Assembly (NCBI GenBank): GCA_902478885.1
Contig: CABSMS010000068.1
Coordinates: 1 to 11,519, forward strand
DNA: 11,519 nucleotides
Source of the DNA: an uncultured Collinsella sp.
Lineage (GTDB): Bacteria > Actinomycetota > Coriobacteriia > Coriobacteriales > Coriobacteriaceae
Reading direction: 5' to 3'
Shown here in pieces: positions 1 to 6,076 of the stretch (position 1 is its first letter; every line of letters starts with the position of its first letter). The translations under genes were made by a program, and so were the position numbers. The notes beneath the pieces were generated by a model that saw only the letters and a list, made by a program, of their open reading frames with translations, did not search any database and was not told where the DNA came from.

Positions 1-1
1 C

Positions 2-903
2 CGTCATCGCGCAATTCTTGAGTCGAGCGCTCCGGGCGAGGACTTTATCTACACGAGTGCCGACGCCATCACGCGTGAGCAGGTCGCCGATGCCGACGTG
101 ATCTTGGGCAACATCGACCCTTCCCTGCTGACCGCATGCGAGCACCTCCAGCTGCTGCAACTGCAGACCGCCGGCTATGACGACTATCTCGCCGCCGGCA
201 CCGTGCCGGCTGAAGCCAAGCTATCTTGCTCAATCGGCGCCTACGGCCAGGCCGTGAGCGAGCACATGTTTGCCATGGTCCTTTCCATGATGAAGCACCT
301 GCCCGGCTATCACGACTTGCAGCGCGAGCATCGCTGGGAGGACTTAGGCCCGGTCACCTCGCTCAAAAATGCCAATGTGCTGGTGTTGGGCGCGGGCGAC
401 ATTGGCGGCCACTTTGCCACGCTCTGCCGCAGCATGGGCGCGCACGTCCGCGGCATCAAGCGCCATCCGCTCGTCTACCCCATTGTGTTTGAGGACATGG
501 ACGGCATGGATGCCCTGTCTGAGCGCCTGGCGGAGGCCGACATCGTCGCATCCTTTATGCCCAGCACACCCGAGACCGCGGCCTGGCGAACGCCGAGTTC
601 ATCGCCGCGATGAAACCGGGCGCCTTCTTTGCCAACGGCGGCCGCGGCGACCTTGTGGTCGCCGACGACTTGGTTGCCGCCCTGGAGTCGGGTCATCTCG
701 CCGGCGCCGCGGTCGACGTCACCGACCCCGAGCCGCTGCCTGAGACAAGCCCACTGTGGGATGCGCCTAACATGCTCATTACGCCGCATATCTCGGGCTG
801 GTTCCATCTGGCCGCCACGCTCAACAATGTGGTCGACATTGCCGCAGAGAATCTGCGTCACCTGCAAGCCGGCGAGACCCTGCGTTGCTGGATCGAACAT
901 TAG
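2..903 (+). pseudogene. D-isomer 2-hydroxyacid dehydrogenase, 5'-truncated and frameshifted
   Basis: NAD(P)-dependent reduction of 2-oxoacids to D-2-hydroxyacids, or the reverse, is the family reaction; the substrate here is unknown. The frame is open from base 2, so the N-terminus lies outside the window. Translation runs through the nucleotide-binding motif VLVLGAGDIGG (about 391-423) to about base 580. It then continues only in the next frame, from GLANAEF at about 580-600 to the TAG at 901-903. Restoring one G at about 579-581 (gcggc to gcgggc) rejoins the two frames. All three catalytic positions sit in the downstream half: Arg in GGRGDLV, Glu in DPEPLP and His in ITPHISG. About 300 residues are visible, against the usual 310-330 of the family. 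The lesion is either a real inactivating deletion or an assembly error, and the sequence cannot say which. An ATG at 610 could at most give a 97-residue fragment. Confidence 0.85.
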
Positions 904-906
904 GTT

Positions 907-999
907 GTTCCGGCGTTTTACCAAACGCCGGAACCCCTCGACGCTGCGAGCCCCATGGGTTCCGCCGTTCTAACGAACGGCGGACCGGTCGACGCTGCG
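907..999. repeat. two-unit tandem palindromic repeat (BIME/REP-like)
   Basis: Two hairpins lie 52 bases apart. Unit 1 is GTTCCGGCGTTT (907-918), loop TACC, then AAACGCCGGAAC (923-934). Unit 2 is TCCGCCGTTC (961-970), loop TAAC, then GAACGGCGGA (975-984). Each is followed a few bases later by the same 11-mer TCGACGCTGCG (938-948 and 989-999). The arms differ at two base pairs, and both changes are compensated on the other arm, so pairing has been kept. No T-run follows either stem, so these are not standard terminators. Confidence 0.75.
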
Positions 1000-1027
1000 C
1001 GACGTCCAGAACAACAATTTGTCATTC

Positions 1028-1069
1028 AAAAGGCGAGGCATGACCAGAAGGTCAATGCCTCGCCCTTTT
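1028..1069. terminator. intrinsic terminator, possibly bidirectional
   Basis: A 10-bp stem, GGCGAGGCAT (1032-1041) with ATGCCTCGCC (1055-1064), is extended by GACC/GGTC around an AGAA loop, with one bulged A. It is followed by CTTTT on the plus strand and preceded by AAAA, which gives a T-run on the minus strand. It lies between convergent genes and can serve the dehydrogenase on the left and, less directly, the peptidase on the right. Confidence 0.8.
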
Positions 1070-1159
1070 CATGCCAACTTGTTCGCTCTGGACATCGCTC
1101 GCTGACGCTTGCTCAACCTGCGGTGTCATAACAATTCTGTCCAGCTGTTGGCTTTGCGG

Positions 1160-1207
1160 CATTTGCCCAGATAAAACCTGCATAATAAACCTGTCCCTTT
1201 TAGCAGG
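1160..1207 (-). repeat. dispersed terminator-like repeat, copy 1
   Basis: Shares the core AAACCTGTCCCTTTT and the flank TTTGCCCAGATAAAACCTG with copies at 6029-6076 and 9603-9649. Read on the minus strand it is a weak hairpin (CCTGC/GCAGG plus three inner pairs) followed by TTTTAT. It begins three bases after the stop codon of the M18 peptidase, so it probably works as that gene's terminator. It is the most diverged copy: the inner stem has a bulge and mismatches. Confidence 0.7.
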
Positions 1208-1209
1208 TT

Positions 1210-2595
1210 TTAGAGCTCCACGCTTTCGGCGCCGTTGATGGTTAGGTTTCGCTCGTAGAAAGCCGTGAGGGCGCGAATGGCGTACATCACGTCGCGTACG
1301 CCGCCGGTCTCGTAGCTTGAGTGCATGGCCAGCTGCGGCAGGCCCACGTCCACGGCATGCATGCTCGCCTGCATGTTCGACAGGTTGCCGAGCGTGGAGC
1401 CACCCGCCATATCGCTCTTGTTGGCGAAGGCCTGCGTGGGCACGTCGGCGTCATCGCAAATAGCCTGGAACACTGCGCGGCTAAAGGCATCGGTGCAGTA
1501 ATGCTGGTTGGCGGCTTCCTTGATAACGATACCGCCGTTGAGCACAACCTGATTGCGGGCATCGCACTTCTCGGCGTGGTTGGGGTGCACGGCATGCGCA
1601 TTGTCGCAGCTCACAAGCATCGAGGCAGCAAGTGCACGATGGTACGACTCGTCGTCAAAGCCCAGCGATCCGTTGATGCGGCGCAGTGCGTCGGCCAAGA
1701 ACGTCGACATGGCGCCTTGCTTGGTCTCGGAGCCAACCTCCTCGTTATCAAAGCAGCAGAAGACCGAAACATCGTGCGCGTTCTCGGCACCCAAAAATGC
1801 CTGCAGCGAGGTGTAGGCGCAGGCCAGGTCGTCAAGCTTGGGCGTCGAGATAAACTCGTCGGCCCAGCCCCAAATGCGCGCATCCTGACGATTGACCAGG
1901 AACAGGTCGCGACCCAGGATCTGCTCGGGCTCAACGTCCAGTTCGTCGGCAACCAGGGCATCAAAATCGCCCTGCTTAAGCTCACCGGCGCTGATGAGCG
2001 GGCACAGGTCGACGGCGCGGTTGGGCGCAAAGCCCTCGTTAACGCCACGATTCATATGGATGGCAAGGCTCGGGATAATCGCGACTTCGCGCTCGGTGGC
2101 AAGCAGGCGGCTTTCAATACGGTCGCCTTCGCGTACCAACACGCGGCCCGCGAGCGCCAGCGGGCGGTCGAACCAGGTGTAGTCGATCATGCCGCCGTAG
2201 GCCTCGGTGTTCAGGCGCAGCGTCTCGCCTGCGCCGTCGAGCTCGGGCACGGCCTTGACCTTAAACGTCGGCGAATCGCTGTGCGACGCCGTGAGCTGAA
2301 AATGATAGTCGCCGGCAACGCCGTCCTCGCCCCACGTAGCAGCCAGGTCCTCGCCCACCTTAAAGGCAACAACGCTCGAGGTGTTGCGCTGCGTGTAATA
2401 ACGCCCGCCCGGCTCGATGTCCCACGCCGCATTCTCGGGCAGGTAGGTAAAGCCCGCCTCGTCGAGCTCGGCCATAATGGTCGCCGCCGTATGGAACATG
2501 CTGGGGCACGCCTCGATAAAGTCGATAAGGTCGTTGGCGGCCTCGATATCGTCGGCCGTCACGTGCGCGCGCTCGGGCGTTTCCTGATCCGTCAT
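1210..2595 (-). CDS. M18 family metalloaminopeptidase
   Basis: Cytosolic two-metal aminopeptidase of the aspartyl-aminopeptidase (ApeB/LAP4-like) family, which removes N-terminal residues from peptides and so feeds amino-acid recycling. All family motifs are present in the 461-residue product: HSDSP at 105-109, LDDLA at 254-258, DNEEVGS at 283-289 with the catalytic Glu pair, SCDNAHAVHPN at 329-339, and AMHSSYE at 423-429 with the last metal His. Length fits the family at 430-460. I chose the ATG at 2595, preceded by AAAGGGGAGAGC, because the conserved N-terminal helix starts soon after it. An upstream in-frame ATG-ATG at 2706 also has a good AAAAGGAG and would add 37 residues with no family match. 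The gene is divergent from the amide hydrolase at 2757 and is followed at once by repeat copy 1. No signal peptide is seen. Confidence 0.93.
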   Translation of the reverse strand: MTDQETPERAHVTADDIEAANDLIDFIEACPSMFHTAATIMAELDEAGFTYLPENAAWDIEPGGRYYTQRNTSSVVAFKVGEDLAATWGEDGVAGDYHFQLTASHSDSPTFKVKAVPELDGAGETLRLNTEAYGGMIDYTWFDRPLALAGRVLVREGDRIESRLLATEREVAIIPSLAIHMNRGVNEGFAPNRAVDLCPLISAGELKQGDFDALVADELDVEPEQILGRDLFLVNRQDARIWGWADEFISTPKLDDLACAYTSLQAFLGAENAHDVSVFCCFDNEEVGSETKQGAMSTFLADALRRINGSLGFDDESYHRALAASMLVSCDNAHAVHPNHAEKCDARNQVVLNGGIVIKEAANQHYCTDAFSRAVFQAICDDADVPTQAFANKSDMAGGSTLGNLSNMQASMHAVDVGLPQLAMHSSYETGGVRDVMYAIRALTAFYERNLTINGAESVEL

Positions 2596-2756
2596 GCTCT
2601 CCCCTTTCGCTGGGTTGATGGTCCCCTCCAGCATACCCCGCCACGCCAGCGCCGCACTCTTCATTCCATGTTTAATCCCGCGCCGCTCACCAAGTTGAGC
2701 CATCATGCCCGCGCTCCTTTTGCGACAATTACGCTAACAGGACGAGAGGAGCCGTC

Positions 2757-3842
2757 ATGAAGCCACGTAACATTGCCATCGCCTGCGGTGTCGCGGGAGT
2801 CGCCGTCGGCCTTGCCGCTGCCACCGGTATCGTTTACCGCAAGCAAATCAAGTCCGCCGCGTCGCTCAAACGCTTGACCGGCTACGCGGATAGCTATGAC
2901 CTGTACGCAATCGACATCGCCTACGACTACGATCTTGATCGCATCATCGCCGCTGGCGTGCGCGACGACCAGGCCTACATCGATGCCGTGGTGGCGCAGG
3001 TGCTGCCCGGTGTGCCGGCACATGTCCAGGCGCCCCAGTTTGCCTGCAGCGCTTTTGTCGCCGTAGATGCCGAAGGCCGCGTGCGCACCGGTCGCAATTA
3101 CGACTTTAAGGACGACACCTCGGCGCTGCTGGTGCGCAATCACCCACGCGGCGGCTATGCTTCCATCGGGTTTGCCGCCCTCAATAACCTGGGCGCCAAC
3201 ACTCCGCTTGACTCCATCACCGGACGCGCCGCGGCGTTGATGGGCCCGTTTGCCCAGCTCGACGGTGTTAACGAATGCGGCGTGTCCATTGCCGTACTCA
3301 CCCTGGATTCCAAGCCCTGTGACCAGGACACGCAACGCCCCGCCATCAATACCTCGCTCGCCATCCGCCTGGTGCTCGACCGTGCCGCCACCACGCAAGA
3401 AGCTGTCGACCTGCTTTCCGCCTACGACATGCACGCTATGGCAGGACGCGATTACCACTTCTTTATCAACGACGCCGCCGGTGACGCGCGCGTAGTAGAG
3501 TGGGACCCGCGCGATCCGGACCGCGCTTTCAAAGCGACTCCTGTACGCCAGGTTACGAACTTCTACGCCTGCTATGGCGACGAAGTGCTGCCCAACCAAA
3601 AGAATGGCGAGCTGGGCCATGGTAAAGAGCGCGCCGTCGCAATCGCCGATGTCCTTGACGCCCATGTCGGTGCTCAGGACGAGGCAGTCACTTGGAAGGC
3701 CCTGCGCGCCGCAGCGCAAGAGCCCAATCCGGAAGACATCACCAGCAATACGCAATGGTCGGTCGTCTTTGACAATACCGAACCCGCTGCCGCTATCACG
3801 CTGCGCCGCCACTGGGGCGACATCGATGCCTTCGCGCTGTAA
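2757..3842 (+). CDS. linear amide C-N hydrolase, choloylglycine hydrolase-like Ntn family, membrane-anchored
   Basis: N-terminal-nucleophile hydrolase of the superfamily that includes bile salt hydrolases and penicillin V acylases; it cleaves non-peptide amide bonds in an unknown substrate. The 361-residue protein opens with one hydrophobic segment (about 6-26), probably a membrane anchor. The likely nucleophile is Cys97 (FACSAF). Arg113 and Asp116 in GRNYDF lie 16 and 19 residues further on, the same spacing as Cys2-Arg18-Asp21 in classical bile salt hydrolases. Further family-like motifs are Asn172 in VNECGVS, RLVLDRAATTQEAV (204-217), a FINDAAG-type strand at 236-242, and VTNFY with Asn268. 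Because Cys97 is internal, activity would require cutting of a propeptide of about 96 residues, as in acyl-CoA:isopenicillin acyltransferase relatives. The counterpart of bile salt hydrolase Arg228 is not evident, so I do not call it a bile salt hydrolase. The start is ATG with GAGAGGAG six bases upstream. Confidence 0.85.
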   Translation: MKPRNIAIACGVAGVAVGLAAATGIVYRKQIKSAASLKRLTGYADSYDLYAIDIAYDYDLDRIIAAGVRDDQAYIDAVVAQVLPGVPAHVQAPQFACSAFVAVDAEGRVRTGRNYDFKDDTSALLVRNHPRGGYASIGFAALNNLGANTPLDSITGRAAALMGPFAQLDGVNECGVSIAVLTLDSKPCDQDTQRPAINTSLAIRLVLDRAATTQEAVDLLSAYDMHAMAGRDYHFFINDAAGDARVVEWDPRDPDRAFKATPVRQVTNFYACYGDEVLPNQKNGELGHGKERAVAIADVLDAHVGAQDEAVTWKALRAAAQEPNPEDITSNTQWSVVFDNTEPAAAITLRRHWGDIDAFAL

Positions 3843-3909
3843 GGAGCTGGCACCGTCGTCCTTACGCTGGCCTGACGTTGCTTACATTTCCATACATTTG
3901 AGCTAACAC

Positions 3910-3962
3910 GTTTATCCCCGTATCAACAGTGTGCGGGGGTAAACTTATGCGCATGTTATAAC
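3910..3962 (+). promoter_or_regulatory. dyad plus extended -10 promoter upstream of pfk
   Basis: An 11-bp dyad, GTTTATCCCCG (3910-3920) with CGGGGGTAAAC (3934-3944) and one G-T pair, lies just upstream of TGTTATAAC (3954-3962), a good extended -10 element. A second possible promoter is TTGAGC (3898-3903), 17 bases, TATCAA (3921-3926), which would place its -10 inside the dyad. The dyad may be an operator, or a weak terminator of the hydrolase gene; only ttat follows it. The extended -10 would leave a leader of only about 12 bases before the pfk start. Confidence 0.4.
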
Positions 3963-3981
3963 TTGCCCGGAAGGATTCACC

Positions 3982-5061
3982 ATGCTTAGAATCGGTCTTC
4001 TTACTAGTGGCGGCGACTGCCAGGCGCTCAACGCCACCATGCGCGGCATCGTCAAAACGCTCATGACCAATAGCAAAGAACCTATCGAGATCTACGGTTT
4101 TGAGGACGGCTACCAGGGCCTTATCTACAGCAGGTTCCGCGTCATGACGCCCGCCGATTTTAGCGGCATCCTCACCCGCGGCGGCACCATCCTAGGCACG
4201 AGCCGTACACCGTTCAAGCGTCTGGATACCCCCGAGGCCGATGGTGTCGAGAAGGTGCCGGCGATGGTCCACACCTATCACAAGCTACAGCTCGACTGCC
4301 TGTTTATGCTGGGCGGAAACGGCTCCACCAAGACCGCCAACCGCCTGCGCGAAGAGGGCCTCAACGTTATCGCCCTGCCCAAGACCATCGATAACGACAC
4401 CTGGGGCACCGAGCTGACGTTTGGCTTTACGAGCGCCATCGACGTCGCCACCAAGTGCATCGACGACATCCACACCACTGCGTCGAGCCACGGCCGCGTG
4501 TTTGTCATCGAGATCATGGGCCACAAGGTTGGCTGGATCCCGCTGTACGCCGGCGTCGCAGGCGGTGCGGACGTCATCCTGATCCCCGAGATCCCCTACG
4601 ACATGGATAACGTCATCAAGACCATCGAGCATCGCATGGAGACCGGCAGCCGCTTTACGATTGTAGCCGTCGCCGAGGGCGCTATCTCCAAGGAGGACGC
4701 GGCGCTGTCCAAGAAGGAGTACAAGAAGAAGCTCGCCGAGCGTACGAGTCCGTCGATCGTCTACGACATCGCCAAGGAGATTGAGACCAAGACCGGTCGC
4801 GAGACCCGCGTCGCCATCCCCGGCCACACGCAGCGCGGCGGCCAACCCGACGCTCAGGACCGCATCTTTGCGACCCAGTGCGGCGTCGAGGCGGCACTTG
4901 GCTGCCTACGCGGCGAGTTTGGCTACATGATCGCCCTGCGCGACGGCAAGATGTGCCACATGCCGCTCGAGGAGGTCGCCGGCAAGCTCAAGTATGTCAA
5001 TCCCCAGAGCGACCTGGTGCGCGAGGCCAAGGCGTTGGGCATCAGCTTCGGCGACGAATAG
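3982..5061 (+). CDS. pfkA: 6-phosphofructokinase, mixed-substrate (group III) type
   Basis: Phosphorylates fructose 6-phosphate to fructose 1,6-bisphosphate in glycolysis; cytosolic. The 359-residue protein shows GGDCQALNA (10-18), GGNGS (111-115), PKTIDND (133-139) with catalytic Asp137 and Asp139, IEIMGHKVGW (176-185), PEIPYD (202-207) and GHTQRGGQPDAQDR (281-294). The donor-determining positions are Gly114 (E. coli Gly104, favouring ATP) and Lys134 (E. coli Gly124, where Lys is typical of PPi enzymes). The Gly/Lys combination is known from actinobacterial and clostridial ATP-type enzymes, so ATP is the better guess, with PPi not excluded. Asn113 replaces the usual Asp103, as I recall for many members of this subgroup. 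The start ATG has GGAAGGA six bases upstream. The gene is 139 bases after the hydrolase and probably has its own promoter. Confidence 0.93.
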   Translation: MLRIGLLTSGGDCQALNATMRGIVKTLMTNSKEPIEIYGFEDGYQGLIYSRFRVMTPADFSGILTRGGTILGTSRTPFKRLDTPEADGVEKVPAMVHTYHKLQLDCLFMLGGNGSTKTANRLREEGLNVIALPKTIDNDTWGTELTFGFTSAIDVATKCIDDIHTTASSHGRVFVIEIMGHKVGWIPLYAGVAGGADVILIPEIPYDMDNVIKTIEHRMETGSRFTIVAVAEGAISKEDAALSKKEYKKKLAERTSPSIVYDIAKEIETKTGRETRVAIPGHTQRGGQPDAQDRIFATQCGVEAALGCLRGEFGYMIALRDGKMCHMPLEEVAGKLKYVNPQSDLVREAKALGISFGDE

Positions 5062-5084
5062 CCTCAGCCGAAATTCATCCCATC

Positions 5085-5181
5085 GGGCCCTCCGACCCCG
5101 CCCGACGTATTTCGATTTGGCTCCTCCCTTGACTCCGTCAAAGGTCGCCAATCGAAATCGTCGGGCGGGGTCGGAGGGCCC
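5085..5181. repeat. 97-base inverted repeat IR1
   Basis: The left arm runs 5085-5121 and the right arm 5147-5181. They pair over 23 bases without a break (5085-5107 with 5159-5181, starting GGGCCCTCCGACCCC), then 9 more after a bulged T (ATTTCGATT/AATCGAAAT), then GGC/GCC after another bulged T. The 25-base loop holds its own small stem, CCTTGAC with GTCAAAGG. It starts 24 bases after the pfk stop codon, but the right arm is not followed by a T-run. No coding sequence is seen here. Confidence 0.85.
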
Positions 5182-5242
5182 TGCGTTTACATACTCGCCG
5201 AGGTTATTCGTCTTCTTGCTGCGGGTGCCTGGCCTGAAATTC

Positions 5243-5309
5243 AGTTGCGGTGAAATAGTTCCTGCTTAGCCCGCAAATGGCTGAATCTAGGAACTATTCC
5301 ACCGCAACT
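5243..5309. repeat. 67-base inverted repeat IR2
   Basis: AGTTGCGGTG (5243-5252) pairs with CACCGCAACT (5300-5309). After one A-C mismatch, AATAGTTCCT (5254-5263) pairs with AGGAACTATT (5289-5298). The 25-base loop contains AGCC/GGCT, extendable by TT/GA. The sequence is unrelated to IR1, but the architecture is the same: long arms, a 25-base loop and a small stem inside the loop. No T-run and no gene. Confidence 0.8.
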
Positions 5310-5363
5310 TACGTATGATCGGAGCGGCTACAGCACAAGCATCGGCGTTCGTTTGATGGTCCG

Positions 5364-5520
5364 CCACGAAATGGGGCCATCTACTACGTTTAACTCGATG
5401 GGGCCAACCATGACCGCCTTTTCGAAAATCGACAGGCCTTCTACCTGCGGTTTTGTTTTTTGTTTTCCCGGTATGGTTGAGGGTATCCAATTAAACGTAG
5501 TAGATAGGCCCGTTTTGTGG
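5364..5520. repeat. 157-base imperfect inverted repeat IR3 with terminator-like centre
   Basis: Arms 5364-5416 and 5469-5520 match at about 42 of 53 positions. They include a perfect 15-bp core, ATCTACTACGTTTAA (5379-5393) with TTAAACGTAGTAGAT (5491-5505), and AACCAT/ATGGTT further in. The centre holds a separate hairpin (CAGG at 5433-5436 with CCTG at 5444-5447, flanked by AAAATCG/CGGTTTT) followed by TTTTGTTTTTTGTTTT (5451-5466), which looks like an intrinsic terminator on the plus strand. Short open frames can be read across it on both strands, but they only mirror the repeat and have no ribosome site. The layout suits a MITE-like element or a structured RNA. Confidence 0.75.
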
Positions 5521-5639
5521 CATACAACCCATTCAAGCCCAATCTCGAAGGCTAAAGAGCGCCTCTCATCCACGCCTGAGAGCGAAAAGCAAATAGAATA
5601 AAAGGCAAATGAAAAGCCCGTTTGACGAGCGGAGGACAT

Positions 5640-5960
5640 ATGCGCGACGTAGCCGAAAGCGACTGGAAGCTGTTTAAGAAAACGCTTCCTCAATGGCAAG
5701 AACGTTATATGGAAAAGCTCATCGGCCAGTACGTTGAGATACTGAATGGCGACAGCGAAGCGTCCAGTAGATTTTGGGCACTAGAAGAGAGCCTCAATAG
5801 AGACAAGCTGTCCTCAGGCGTAATTGCAAACGACATTCGCCGCAGCACAATGCACCGCGAGATAGCCAATTTGCTTATCGACAGCGTGATCACCCTTGAC
5901 GACCTTGACGGTTTTACCGAGGACATTAAGAGCTATGCGCAGCACTGGATTGGCCAGTAA
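5640..5960 (+). CDS. conserved hypothetical protein, 106 residues
   Basis: Small soluble protein, mostly predicted helix and rich in charged residues, with no membrane segment and no catalytic motif that I recognise. It opens MRDVAESDWKLFKKTLPQWQ and has a DDLDGF motif near the C-terminus. It resembles a small family common in gut Firmicutes and Actinobacteria that automatic annotation sometimes labels multidrug transporter; the lack of any hydrophobic segment argues against that label. I start it at ATG 5640 because GGAGGA lies at 5631-5636; an in-frame TTG at 5622 would add six residues and has no ribosome site. A possible -10, TAGAAT, is at 5594-5599, without a convincing -35. The GC content is visibly lower than in the neighbours, which may point to transfer. 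The function is unknown. Confidence 0.75.
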   Translation: MRDVAESDWKLFKKTLPQWQERYMEKLIGQYVEILNGDSEASSRFWALEESLNRDKLSSGVIANDIRRSTMHREIANLLIDSVITLDDLDGFTEDIKSYAQHWIGQ

Positions 5961-5993
5961 GAGCACCGAACGACAAACATCCCCAGCAAAACG

Positions 5994-6035
5994 GGGCAAA
6001 CGCCGGGCCACCTATAGGCTGCCCGGCGTTTGCCC
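5994..6035. terminator. 15-bp perfect hairpin between convergent genes
   Basis: GGGCAAACGCCGGGC (5994-6008) pairs perfectly with GCCCGGCGTTTGCCC (6021-6035) around a 12-base loop containing CCTATAGG. It lies 33 bases after the stop codon of the 106-residue gene and overlaps the start of repeat copy 2. There is no T-run on the plus side. On the minus strand the stem is followed by CGTTTTGC, so termination is possible in that direction but weak. Confidence 0.55.
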
Positions 6036-6076
6036 AGATAAAACCTGCCAAAATAAACCTGTCCCTTTTTGGCAGG
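6029..6076 (-). terminator. dispersed terminator-like repeat, copy 2
   Basis: CCTGCCAAAA (6044-6053) pairs perfectly with TTTTGGCAGG (6067-6076) around a 13-base loop. On the minus strand the stem is followed by TTTTAT, which makes a good intrinsic terminator. It ends one base before the stop codon of the FtsX permease at 6077. It is the best-paired of the three copies and differs from copy 3 at only three of about 46 positions. Confidence 0.75.

Noticed and set aside
893..911. Possible second LexA box near CGAACATTAGGTTGTTC
   Set aside because: The half-sites are not separated by four bases, and it overlaps the end of a coding sequence with no promoter downstream.
907..999. Tandem hairpins considered as a CRISPR array
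   Set aside because: There are only two units, they are self-complementary and tetraloop-closed, there is no spacer diversity and no cas gene in the window.
1321..2760. 479-codon open frame on the plus strand antisense to the M18 peptidase
   Set aside because: It is a shadow of GC-rich codon use. The minus frame has all M18 catalytic motifs, while this one has no recognisable domain and covers the divergent promoter region.
2703..3812. 369-codon open frame on the minus strand antisense to the amide hydrolase
   Set aside because: Shadow frame. The plus strand carries the conserved Ntn hydrolase motifs and a good ribosome site.
3839..3865. 7-bp hairpin GTAAGGA/TCCTTAC over the hydrolase stop codon
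   Set aside because: The stem is short with a 13-base loop and no T-run. It is not enough for a terminator call.
5328..5699. Short open frames across IR3 on both strands (123 codons minus, 82 codons plus)
   Set aside because: Their peptides resemble each other only because the DNA is an inverted repeat. They have no convincing ribosome site and no known domain.
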